A stretch of 64,000 nt of DNA. Source: Kineosporia aurantiaca JCM 3230. Its GTDB lineage: Bacteria > Actinomycetota > Actinomycetes > Actinomycetales > Kineosporiaceae. The notes beneath the pieces were generated by a model. It had not been told where the DNA came from. It ran no database searches and saw only the letters and a program-made list of their open reading frames with translations. This document shows, one piece after another, positions 44,501 to 52,250 of the stretch. Each line of letters starts with the position of its first letter. Position 1 is the stretch's first letter. The stretch covers positions 62,001-126,000 of the forward strand of contig JODP01000012.1 in NCBI GenBank assembly GCA_000719025.1. The letters are read 5' to 3'. The translations under genes and the position numbers were made by a program.

Positions 44501-45113
44501 GGTCCGCGTGCTGAGCGACGCCCAGCCGTGGGGTGCGGGTGAGCGGGTTCGGCGGGCTGGGGTTTCGGCATTCGGGATCAGCGGGACGAACGCCCATCTG
44601 ATCCTGGAGGAGGCGCCGGCTGCTCCGGTTTCTTCGGAGGTTGAAAAGGCGCCGGGGCTGGTGGGGGAGACGGCTTGGCTGGTCTCCAGCCGGACTCCGG
44701 ACGGGCTGGCGGTCGCGGCTCAGCGTCTGATCTCCCGCTTGGACGCTGACCCGGCGGACCCGATTGACGTTGGCTGGTCGTTGGCAACGACGCGGACGCT
44801 GTTCGAGCACCGGGCCGTGGTGACGGGGTCGCTACGGGATGGGCTGCTGGCTCTGGGTTCGGGGTTGCCCTCGGCCGGGGTGGTGACCGGTTCGGCCGGT
44901 GCGGTTGGGCCGACGGTGTTCGTCTTCCCCGGTCAGGGTTCGCAGTGGGTCGGGATGGGGCGTTCGCTGCTGGCCGATTCGCCGGTGTTCGCTGAGCGTC
45001 TGGCCGAGTGTGCTGCGGCCCTGTCGCCTTTCGTTGAGTGGAACTTGTTCGAGGAGCTTGAGGGCTCTTTGGAGCGGCGGTCTTGGTGGTTGAGGCCCGC
45101 TGTTCTTCCGTGA
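38586..45113 (+). CDS. Gene D, part 1: PKS module 9, KS10 and start of AT10, frame-broken
   Basis: ATG 38586 has a strong RBS and opens into the docking helix DSQEKLFDYLKRASAELQETRRRLRRME. Module 9 is complete. Module 10 continues through KS10 to AT10, where after ...EELEGSLER (about 45078) the frame is lost and stops at 45113. Relative to AT9, about 229 nt are missing (one base more than a codon multiple), which predicts exactly the frame change seen. The lost segment includes VDVVQP and GHSQGE. The real gene should run 38586-56614 with four modules. Confidence 0.93.
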   Translation: MDSQEKLFDYLKRASAELQETRRRLRRMEAAEQEPIAIVSLGMRYPGGVADPESFWQLLDSGTDAVAGLPTDRGWEALRPETGQLSDPDDLPFAPVGGFLYEAAEFDPAFFGISPREALAMDPQQRLMLEVAWESLERAQIDPRSLRGSSTGVYVGAGFAGYGEGLVEADSGSEGYLLTGSQTAMISGRISYTLGLEGPSVTLDTACSSSLVALHLACQALRSGDCTMALAGGVVVMVTPAAFAEFAKQQGMAADGRSKAFAASSDGMGWGEGAGVIMLERLSDARRNGHPVLAVIEGSAANQDGASNGLTAPNGPSQQRVIREALANARVRADQVAVVEAHGTGTTLGDPIEAQALLATYGQERAGNGPLQLGSVKSNIGHTQAAGGVAGVIKMVLALQHERMPKTLHIDEPTPEVDWSAGEVELLTSSLAWPSSLADGGVPRRAGVSAFGASGTNVHVILAETPLEEEPAEETPRQPVLNNATAWLVSGRSSAALGGQAHRLAEFCGARPELSAFDLGWSLATTRSVFEQRAVVVGSERSELLAGVSALAAGEPSSAVITGAPSAGRSRGKTVFVFPGQGSQWVGMGRALLADSPVFAARMAECAEALAPHVSWDLAEELEGSLERVDVVQPALWAVHVSLAAVWEAAGVSPDAVVGHSQGEIAAAVVSGALSLEDGARVVSLRSKALKALSGRGGMLSIAEPVSVVEARCSSVIMDFSPGDHEGPLGVAAVNGPSATVVSGDPALLKVLAERVEADGGRARMLPVDYASHGPHVDELREEILRVLSGIKPQPARIPMVSAMTGEHLTGTELTAQYWYDSLRAKVEFSRAVEVLGRERHTTWIESSAHPVLTSSVLAILESAAGDDTGVARPAPIVTGTLRRDDGGAVRLLSSLAEVHVNGGKVDWAAVLPVGHRVDLPTYAFQREHFWPAPVPRQQRPVPGTESPAQEKFWSAVESGDVAAVADTLDLDGQRLEDLVPALASWRRRERDDSATADWRYRVTWVPVPTPARSDVTGSWLVVTPVDGTDEVSEVLTARGANVVKLQIDTTVTDPAELAQHLTTFLGEAGSPALIGVLSLLSQDDTRLAEHPHTTGGTASTLTLVRALGLAEITAPLWLITTGAVGAAPAESPSNPTQAQIWGLGRVAGLEHPDRWGGLIDLPETLDSRSLDHFVGALTLGEDQVAVRPSGLLARRLARSSAGKGVWRPRGTVLVTGASGEIGPELARWLTGAGAQNLALISRRGPATPGAAEVIAALAESGTSVSLITCDVTDKQALGALIDRIDAQGPPLTSVIHGAMSVDLKPLTETDVDQLDLALGAKVTGATNLDELTAERDLDEFVLFGSIAATWGVSEHGSYAAANAHLDALAQNRRSRGLPATSVAWGVWDTGQESEAKAGVERALSVIPERLRRQGLRLLEPARALTVLGHVLADDETAVAVADVDWKRFSAVFNAVRSWPLLREIPEAQQEDAPAVVATGEAAELLGRLAAASAGQRERTMTELVRSHAAAVLGFASVSAVETDRAFRDMGFDSLTAVELRTRLNQATGLQLPSTAVFDYPSPLVLARQILAQMLGGQQLSTSTAIARGPVTDDPVVVVGMGCRFPGGVDSPESLWKLLVAGQDAIGGFPDDRGWDLIDGSSATREGGFLSGAADFDAGFFRISPREALAMDPQQRLLLETSWEALENAGLDPATLRGSMTGVFAGAASSGYSGQAGFTEDVAGHLITGNVTSVISGRVSYVLGLEGPAVTVDTACSSALVSLHLAAQALRGGECDLALAGGVMVITDPGEFIGFSQQGALALDGRCKAFSAEADGMGLSEGAGMIVLERLSDARRNGHEVLAVVAGSAVNQDGASNGLSAPNGPSQQRVIRAALASAGLAAADVDAVEGHGTGTKLGDPIEAQALLATYGQERASDQPLWLGSVKSNIGHAQQAAGVAGVIKMVLALRHGLLPASLHASVPSDQVDWARGSVRVLSDAQPWGAGERVRRAGVSAFGISGTNAHLILEEAPAAPVSSEVEKAPGLVGETAWLVSSRTPDGLAVAAQRLISRLDADPADPIDVGWSLATTRTLFEHRAVVTGSLRDGLLALGSGLPSAGVVTGSAGAVGPTVFVFPGQGSQWVGMGRSLLADSPVFAERLAECAAALSPFVEWNLFEELEGSLERRSWWLRPAVLP
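38685..43290 (+). other. PKS module 9: KS-AT(methylmalonyl)-KR(A2-type)-ACP
   Basis: KS9 has Cys 39204. AT9 (40305-41250) is intact with GHSQGE (Ser 40566) and YASH (40893-40904) and carries palindromic insert copy 2. It is the best template for judging the broken ATs. A dimerization element starts near 41445. KR9 (from 41580) has TGASGEIG and WGVSEHGSY with Trp 42636, His 42651 (position 146) and Tyr 42660, the A2 signature, which predicts an epimerized methyl. ACP9 serine is at 43185. Confidence 0.94.
40717..40763 (+). repeat. Palindromic in-frame insert in the AT9 loop (copy 2)
   Basis: Encodes CSSVIMDFSPGDHEG after PVSVVEAR. Inverted arms are GTGATC at 40731-40736 and GATCAC at 40755-40760. 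It is almost identical in DNA to the AT7 copy, at the same protein position. Confidence 0.9.
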
Positions 45114-48100
45114 TCATGGACTTTTCCCCCGGCGATCACCAAGGGGCTCTGGGGGTTGCGGCGGTCAACGGGCCTTCGGCCACGGTGGTGTCGGGGGATC
45201 CGGCGTTGCTGAAGGTCCTGGCCGAGCGCGTTGAGGCTGACGGCGGCCGGGCGCGGATGCTGCCCGTGGACTACGCCAGTCATGGGCCGCAGGTGGACGA
45301 ACTGCAGGCCGAGATTCTGGGACTGTTGAGCGAGGTCAGGCCCCAGCAGGCACGGATCCCCATGGTTTCGGCGCTGACCGGTGAATATCTGACCGGCACC
45401 GAGCTCACCGCGCAGTACTGGTACGACAGCCTCCGGGGCCGGGTCGAGTTCTCCCGCGCGATTGAGGTCTTGGCGCAGGACGGGTACGGCGTCTTCATCG
45501 AGTCGTCGGCTCACCCGGTGCTGACTGCCCCGGTTGCGGACGTCCTGGAGAGCCTGGACGTCGAAGCGGTCGTGAGCGGAACGTTGCGCCGGGACGAGGG
45601 TGGCGCGGCGCGGATGCTGGCTTCGCTGGGCGAGGTCCATGTCCGCGGGGTGCACGTTGAGTGGTCTGAGGTGCTCCCGACCGGGCGGCGGGTGCCGTTG
45701 CCCACGTACGGCTTCGACCGCCAGCGGTACTGGCCCAACGCCACGCCCAAGGCCCAGCGGGCCGGGGGCACGCTCTCGGCTGAGGAAAGCGCGTTCTGGG
45801 CGGCCGTGACCGGTGGAGACCTGGACGGGCTGGCCCAGACGCTCGCGGTTGAGGGTGACCACCTGCGCGAGGTGCTGCCCGCGCTGGCGGCCTGGCGGGA
45901 GCGGGAGCAGGGCGAGTCGGTGGTCGGCCCTTGGCGCTATCGGATCACCTGGTCGCCGGTACCGGTTCCCAAGCCGGCTTCGCTGTCCGGCACCTGGCTC
46001 CTGATCGCGCCCTCGTCGTCCGATCTGGCCCGTGCGGTGGAGCTTGAGGACGCCGGTCAGCAGACTCCGGTGGCGGTGGCCCGTGCGCTGGCCGAGGCCG
46101 GCGCCGCGCTGCTGATCGCCGAGGTCGAACCGGGAATCAGCCGGGAGGACCTGAAGCAGCAGCTTGCAGCGGCTGGTCAGGAGCTCACCGGCATCGTTTC
46201 GCTCCTGGCCCTGGGCGAAGACACGATCGACGAGACCCGGATCGTCCCGGCCGGTCTGGCCGCGACCGCGACATTGGTGCAGGCGCTCGGTGACGCCGGG
46301 ATCGACGCTCCGCTGTGGGTGCTGACCTCCGGCGCGGTGAGCACGGTGGACGGTGAGGCGGCGGTCAACCCGCTGCAGGCGCAGACCTGGGCCTTCGGCC
46401 GGGTGGCCGCTCTTGAGTTCCCACAAAGGTGGGGTGGGCTCGTTGACCTGCCCCCGGCTGGGGGCACCTCCCGGCCCCCTGGGGGCTGGGGGACCTCAAT
46501 CGATCTGCAGGTTCTGACTACGGTTCTGGCTGGTGTCACCGGCGAGGATCAGGTCGTGCTGCGGGAGGACGGCATCGTTGGACGCCGTCTGGTTCGGGCC
46601 GGTCGTGCGATACGGCAGGGTTCGGGCTGGGCGCCGCGGGGAACTGTGCTGGTGACCGGTGGTACAGGTGGAGTGGGTGGGCACATCAGCCGCTGGCTGA
46701 CCACGCGCAAGGCTCAGCGTCTGGTCCTGACCAGCCGCTCCGGGGTAACTGCAGCCGGTGTGCCCGCGCTGGCCGCCGAGCTTGCTCGGGCCGGGACGAG
46801 TGTGGCCGTGGTGAGCGCCGACATCGGCGAGCGGGCCGGCGTCACTCATTTGCTTGACTGGATTGACCGGACCGGGCCGACGCTCAGTTCGGTGATGCAC
46901 GCCGCGGGTGCTCCGGTCGGCGGTCCGCTGGAGGAGTTGACCGCAGCGGAGCTGGAGCGGGCTCTGCAGGCCAAGGTCGGGGGCGCGCTGCTGCTCGACG
47001 AACTGGCCCATGATCTGGACGCTTTCGTCATGTTCTCGTCCGGTGCTGCTACCTGGGGCAGTGCGAGGCTCTCGGCCTATGCGGCCGGCAACGCCGCTCT
47101 CGATGCTCTGGTTGAGCAGCGGAGGGCGTCTGGAAAGTCTGGAACGTCTGCGGCCTGGGGTCTTTGGGGCGGCGGCGGGATGGGCGAGGGCTACGCGGGG
47201 GAGGTGCTGCAGCGTCTGGGCCTGCGGGAGATGGACCCGGCGCCGGCGGTGGCCGCGTTGGCCGGGATTATGGACGCGGATGAGGCCCTGGTCACGGTCG
47301 CGGACATCGACTGGAACCAGTTCGGGCCGATCTTCACCGTCCAGCGGCCCAGTCGGCTGCTTGCCGAAATGCCTGAGGTACAGCCGGTTGAGGCTGAACA
47401 GCCGGACGACGACTCGCCCCTGTTGCGCCGCCTGCGGGGTCTGAGCGACGCCGACTCCGAGCGCGTCCTCACCGATCTGGTGCGGGCCGAGGTCGCGGCG
47501 GTGCTGGGGCACTCATCCGGCGAGGTGGTGCTGCCGACCCGGCCGTTCAAGGACCTGGGCTTCGACTCGCTGACCGCCGTGGACCTGCGCACCCGGCTGA
47601 ACGCGGCGACCGGCCTGAAACTGCCGGCCACGCTGGTGTTCGACCACCCGACGGTCGCCGCGGTCGTCGAGTTGCTCAAGGCCGAACTGCTCGGGGTGCT
47701 GACCGAGGCCGACGCGCACCTTCCGACCTTGCGCGCCGCCGACCTCGGTGAGCCGATCGCGATCGTCGGGATGGGCTGCAAGTTCCCGGGCGGGGTGTCC
47801 GACCCGGAGAGCTACTGGCGTCTGATGGCCGAGGGGATCGACGCGATCTCGCCGTTCCCGACCGACCGGAACTGGGACAGCGAGGGCCTTTACGCCCACC
47901 TGGACGGCAACACGTCCGAGACCCGAGTCGGTGGGTTCCTCTACGACGCCGGATATTTCGATCCGGAATTCTTCGGGATCAGCCCGCGTGAGGCGGTCAC
48001 CCTCGACCCGCAGCAGCGGCTCCTCCTGGAGACCGCGTACGAGGCGGTGGAGCGCGCGGGCATCGATCCGGCCGCGCTGAAGGGTTCTCCGACCGGGGTC

Positions 48101-49555
48101 TTCATCGGCGCCGGCTTCGGCGGCTACGGCGCCGACCTGATCCACGAGGGCGGTCACGAGGGCTACATGCTGATCGGCGCCCTGACCTCGGTCATCTCGG
48201 GCCGCATTTCGTACACCCTGGGTCTGGAAGGTCCGGCCGTCACGGTCGACACCGCCTGCTCCTCCGCCCTGGTCGCCATGCACCAGGCCTGCCAGGCACT
48301 GCGGGCCGGAGAGATCTCGATGGCCCTGACCGGCGGCGTCGCGGTGATGGCGACCCCGTCGGCCTTCGCCGAGTTCTCCCGCCAGGACGGCCTGGCCTTC
48401 GACGGTCGGTCCAAGGCCTTCGCTGCCGACGCGGACGGCATCGGCTGGGGTGAAGGCGCTGGAATCATCGTGCTGGAGCGGCTTTCGGACGCCCGGCGCA
48501 ACGGTCACCAGGTGCTCGCGGTGATCGCCGGTAGCGCGATGAACCAGGACGGCGCCTCGAACGGCATCACCGCCCCGAACGGTCCTTCGCAGCAGCGAGT
48601 GATCCGCGCGGCGCTGGCCTCGGCCGGGCTGTCGACGAACGATGTGGACGCGGTCGAGGCGCACGGCACCGGCACGGCTCTGGGCGACCCGATCGAGGCC
48701 CAGGCCCTGCTGGCGACCTACGGCAAGAACCGTCCCGAGGGCCGGCCGCTCTGGCTGGGCTCGGTGAAGTCGAACATCGGTCACACCCAGACCGCGGCCG
48801 GCGTCGCCAGCGTGATCAAGCTGGTGCTCTCCCTGCAGAACCAGCTGCTTCCGCGCACCCTGCACGCGGCCGAGCCCACTCCTCAGGTGGACTGGTCGGT
48901 CGGGGACGTCCAGCTGCTTCAGGAACCGGTGGCATGGCCTTCGGCGCTTGCTGGCGGCGGCCGTCCGAGGCGCGCCGGGGTGTCGGCCTTCGGGGTCAGT
49001 GGGACGAACGTGCACGCGATCATCGAAGAGGCGCCGTTGATTGAGGACGCTGTCGCCGAAGACGCCGGTGACGTTTTGGTCGAGTCGGTGCTTACCTCCG
49101 GTGAGCTTCCCTGGCTGGTGTCAGCGCGGTTGGGTGCGGGGCTGGCCGCCCAGGCGGTGCGCCTGGGGGCCTACCTGCGTAATCACGAGGTCCCGGACGA
49201 GTCGGTGGCCTGGTCGTTGCTGGCCAGTCGGTCGACCTTCGAACACCGCGCGGTCGTGCTCGGCTCGGGTGAGGCATTGCGGGCTGGGCTCAGCGCGGTT
49301 GCTTCCGGCAAGCCTGCGGCGAATGTCGTGTCCGGGTCGGTACCGGTGGGAGTCGGGCTGGGCAAGGTGGTCTTCGTCTTCCCGGGTCAGGGTTCCCAGT
49401 GGGTCGGGATGGGGCGTGCGCTTCTTCGTGAGTCGCCGGTGTTCGCTGAGCGTCTGGCCGAGTGTGCTGCGGCCCTGTCGCCTTTCGTTGAGTGGAACTT
49501 GTTCGAGGAGCTTGAGGGCTCTTTGGAGCGGCGCCGAGCCGGTCTCGGTGGTTGA
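45083..49555 (+). CDS. Gene D, part 2: AT10 end, KR10, ACP10, KS11, AT11 start
   Basis: This continues gene D in a new frame (1490 codons from a TTG that is internal to the AT). It begins VVEARCSSVIMDFSPGDHQG and carries YASH, KR10, ACP10, a full KS11 and the first part of AT11. It then breaks again after EELEGSLER (about 49530) and stops at 49555. It has no RBS or docking helix at its start, so it is a fragment. Against AT9 the second break corresponds to about 221 missing nt, which fits the observed frame change. Confidence 0.9.
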   Translation: MVVEARCSSVIMDFSPGDHQGALGVAAVNGPSATVVSGDPALLKVLAERVEADGGRARMLPVDYASHGPQVDELQAEILGLLSEVRPQQARIPMVSALTGEYLTGTELTAQYWYDSLRGRVEFSRAIEVLAQDGYGVFIESSAHPVLTAPVADVLESLDVEAVVSGTLRRDEGGAARMLASLGEVHVRGVHVEWSEVLPTGRRVPLPTYGFDRQRYWPNATPKAQRAGGTLSAEESAFWAAVTGGDLDGLAQTLAVEGDHLREVLPALAAWREREQGESVVGPWRYRITWSPVPVPKPASLSGTWLLIAPSSSDLARAVELEDAGQQTPVAVARALAEAGAALLIAEVEPGISREDLKQQLAAAGQELTGIVSLLALGEDTIDETRIVPAGLAATATLVQALGDAGIDAPLWVLTSGAVSTVDGEAAVNPLQAQTWAFGRVAALEFPQRWGGLVDLPPAGGTSRPPGGWGTSIDLQVLTTVLAGVTGEDQVVLREDGIVGRRLVRAGRAIRQGSGWAPRGTVLVTGGTGGVGGHISRWLTTRKAQRLVLTSRSGVTAAGVPALAAELARAGTSVAVVSADIGERAGVTHLLDWIDRTGPTLSSVMHAAGAPVGGPLEELTAAELERALQAKVGGALLLDELAHDLDAFVMFSSGAATWGSARLSAYAAGNAALDALVEQRRASGKSGTSAAWGLWGGGGMGEGYAGEVLQRLGLREMDPAPAVAALAGIMDADEALVTVADIDWNQFGPIFTVQRPSRLLAEMPEVQPVEAEQPDDDSPLLRRLRGLSDADSERVLTDLVRAEVAAVLGHSSGEVVLPTRPFKDLGFDSLTAVDLRTRLNAATGLKLPATLVFDHPTVAAVVELLKAELLGVLTEADAHLPTLRAADLGEPIAIVGMGCKFPGGVSDPESYWRLMAEGIDAISPFPTDRNWDSEGLYAHLDGNTSETRVGGFLYDAGYFDPEFFGISPREAVTLDPQQRLLLETAYEAVERAGIDPAALKGSPTGVFIGAGFGGYGADLIHEGGHEGYMLIGALTSVISGRISYTLGLEGPAVTVDTACSSALVAMHQACQALRAGEISMALTGGVAVMATPSAFAEFSRQDGLAFDGRSKAFAADADGIGWGEGAGIIVLERLSDARRNGHQVLAVIAGSAMNQDGASNGITAPNGPSQQRVIRAALASAGLSTNDVDAVEAHGTGTALGDPIEAQALLATYGKNRPEGRPLWLGSVKSNIGHTQTAAGVASVIKLVLSLQNQLLPRTLHAAEPTPQVDWSVGDVQLLQEPVAWPSALAGGGRPRRAGVSAFGVSGTNVHAIIEEAPLIEDAVAEDAGDVLVESVLTSGELPWLVSARLGAGLAAQAVRLGAYLRNHEVPDESVAWSLLASRSTFEHRAVVLGSGEALRAGLSAVASGKPAANVVSGSVPVGVGLGKVVFVFPGQGSQWVGMGRALLRESPVFAERLAECAAALSPFVEWNLFEELEGSLERRRAGLGG
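45097..45142 (+). repeat. Palindromic in-frame insert in AT10 (copy 3)
   Basis: Arms GTGATC (45110-45115) and GATCAC (45134-45139) flank the same C-rich core with one change in the loop. It encodes CSSVIMDFSPGDHQG. It lies just 3' of the AT10 deletion junction. Confidence 0.9.
46451..46497 (+). repeat. G/C-rich palindromic insert in KR10
   Basis: A 47-bp run of alternating C5 and G5 blocks (cccccggctggggg, then ccccctgggggctggggg) lies in the KR10 structural half. It turns the usual GLIDLPxxxD segment into VDLPPAGGTSRPPGGWGTS. It can fold into hairpins and keeps the frame. No other KR in the window has it. Confidence 0.85.
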
Positions 49556-52250
49556 GGCGCGGATTTCTGGGGATAACAGGCTTAGCCCATCCCTAGCCCC
49601 CGCCCACCCAGGGGAGACACGCCGCGCGGGGTCTGGGGTTGAGAACGCGGGTGGCCCGGATGCCGCACGGGGGGTTGAGGCAGCGGATGGCCTGACTGGT
49701 GCGCTGGCGGCGGGTGGGCCTACGGGTGCACTGGTGGTGGCGGCGGTCAACGGCCCCAACGCGACGGTGGTCTCTGGTGACCCGGAGTTGTTGAAGATCC
49801 TGGCTGAGCAGGTTGAGGCCGACGGCGGCCGGGCCCGGATGCTCCCAGTGGATTACGCCAGCCACGGACCCCAGGTGGACGAGCTGCAGGCCGAGATTCT
49901 GCGGTTGCTGAACGGGATCACGCCGCAACCAGCTCGGATCCCAATGGTCTCGACGCTGACCGGCGAATACCTGACCGGTACCGAGCTGAACGCAGGCTAC
50001 TGGTACGACAGCCTCCGCGGCCGGGTCGAGTTCTCCCGGGCGATCGAGGTGCTGGGGCGCGACCACTACGGGGTCTTCGTCGAGTCGTCCGCTCACCCGG
50101 TGCTGACCACCCCGATCACGGACACCCTCGACCAGGCGCTCGACGGCGGGGGAGCGCTCGCGGTGAGTCCCGTGGTGGTCGGGACGCTGCGCCGCGAAGA
50201 GGGCGGCGCGGCGCGGATGCTGGCCTCGCTGGCCGAGGTCCATGTGCGTGGGGTCGATGTGGACTGGGCCCGGATCATTCCGCGGACGCCGATTGTCGAG
50301 CTGCCCACCTACGCCTTCCAACGCCTGCGGTATTGGCCGAACCCGGTGCCGGCTCCGGAGGCCGAGGTTCAGCAGGCGGACAGCGAGTTCTGGGATGCGG
50401 TCGAGTCCGGTGATCTCGAGGGTCTGGCCGGGAAGCTGGCGGTGGCCGAGCACGACCTGGAGCCGCTGCTGCCGGCCCTGGCCGGATGGCGCAATCGGGA
50501 GCGGGACGAGTCGCTGACCGCGGCTTGGCGCTACCGGATCTCGTGGGTGCCGATGCCCGATTCGGCGCCGGTTTCCCTGACCGGCACCTGGCTGATCGTC
50601 GCCCCGGAAAGTTCAGTGGGATCGTCCCTCATCGAATGGGTGCAAACCGCGCTGACCGCTCGGGGTGCCCAGGCACTCGTCGCCCTTCTGCCTGCCGGGC
50701 TGGTCGATCGGGCCTCGATCGCCGAGATCATCCGGGCCGAATCGGTCGGGGTGGCGGGCGTCATCTCGCTGCTGGCCTTCGCCGAGGAGCCGCTGCCGAA
50801 CAGCCCGCACGTGCCGACCGGTACCGCAGCGCTGCTCGGACTGGCCCAGGCCCTGGGCGATCTCGCCGTCAACGCTCCGCTGTGGGCGGTTACGCAGGGC
50901 GCGGTCGGTACCGATCACGCGCCCACCAGTCCGGTTCAGGCGCAGACCTGGGGCATTGGCCGGACCATTGGGGTGGAGCACCCGGACCGTTGGGGCGGCC
51001 TGATCGATCTGCCCGAGACCTTCGACGAACGGGCGGCGACCCTGTTCGCTTCGGCCCTCAGCAGCCGTTATGAGGACCAGGTCGCGATCCGGCCGGGTGG
51101 CGTGCTGGCTCGTCGGCTGGTTCGGGCCACGCCGCGAAAGGCCAAGGCAAACAGCAAGAAGTGGGCTGAAGGCAGCGTTCTGATCACGGGGGCCGGTGGC
51201 GCAATCGGTCCGGATCTGTCGGCCTGGCTGGTCGAGGCCGGCGTCTCGGATCTGGTGCTGACCACCCGCCGCGGGCCGCAGACGCCCGGGGCGGCGACGC
51301 TCGCGGCGAACCTGGCCGAGATGGGCTCCGCAGTCAGCATGATCGCCTGCGATGTCACCGAGAAGGATTCGGTACGGGCTCTTCTGGCGCGGATCCCCAA
51401 CCTCTCGATGGTCATCCACTCGGCGGTCGCGGTGGAGCTGATGGCGGCGGACGTGACCGGGGTGGACGATCTGGCACTGGCACTGGGCGCCAAGGTCGGC
51501 GGCGCGCAGATCCTGGACGAGCTGACCGCGGACCTCGACCTGGCCGCGTTCGTCCTTTTCTCCTCGATCACCGCCACCTGGGGCGTGGGAGAGCACGCGA
51601 CCTACGCGGCGGCCAACGCGCACCTGGATGCGTTGGCCGAGAACCGGCGCTCGCGTGGTCTTCCCGCAACCTCGATCGCCTGGGGGGTATGGGGTTCCGG
51701 CGGGCGGTTCGACGACGGGAACGACGTGGATCGCCCGCTCAGCCTGGTTCCCGAGCGGCTGTGCAAGCAGGGTCTGCGGTTGCTGGAGCCCGAGCGGGCG
51801 CTGAGCGTGCTCGGCCAGGTCCTGGCCGACGACGAGACCGTGCTCTCGGTCGCCGACGTGGACTGGGAACGCTTCTCGGCAGTGTTCAACGCGGTGCGCT
51901 CGTGGCCGCTGCTGGACGGGGTGCCGGAGGCTCGCCAGGCGCCGAGCGTTCAGAAGACGGTCTCTGGTGAGACCAGTGCGCTGGCCGAACGCCTGCGCGG
52001 GGTTTCGGCGGGCCAGCAGGAACGGATTGTCACCGACCTGGTCAGTACCCACGCGGCGGCGGTGCTCGGCTTCTCCTCCGGTGACGCGGTCGAGGCGGCG
52101 CGGGCCTTCCGGGACATGGGCTTCGACTCGCTGACCGCGGTGGAACTGCGCAGTCGGCTGAACCAGGCGACCGGGCTGACCCTGCCGACCACGGTGGTGT
52201 TCGACTATCCGTCCCCGGTGGTGCTGGCCCGCCAGATCATCACCGAGCTC
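47750..52250 (+). other. PKS module 11: KS-AT(YASH, disrupted)-KR(A2-type)-ACP
   Basis: KS11 has Cys 48257. AT11 begins near 49367, breaks at about 49531, and keeps YASH at 49854-49865. A dimerization element is near 50388. KR11 (from 50526) has TGAGGAIG and WGVGEHATY with Tyr 51603, the A2 pattern with His 146. ACP11 serine is at 52128. AT11 carries the longer PGET-type loop insert. Confidence 0.88.

Larger units (their letters stand above)
43365..47700 (+). other. PKS module 10: KS-AT(YASH, disrupted)-KR(A-type)-ACP
   Basis: KS10 (Cys 43851) has FFRISPREA (Arg for Gly) and ENAG rather than ERAG, shared only with KS12 and KS14. AT10 starts at 44913 and loses its core at about 45078; YASH is kept at 45272-45283 in the shifted frame. 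A dimerization element is near 45790. KR10 (from 45932) has WGSARLSAY with Tyr 47078, A-type with residue 146 Leu, and an inserted G/C palindrome in its structural half. ACP10 serine is at 47567. Confidence 0.88.

Noticed and set aside
49041..49532. Coding use of the shifted frame upstream of 49533
   Set aside because: It is open only by chance; its translation is Arg/Ser-rich and overlaps the well-conserved KS11/AT11 frame.
49557..49738. Intein or small mobile gene in the AT11/AT13 loop
   Set aside because: The inserts are too short, and no splicing motifs, endonuclease or transposase sequence are seen.
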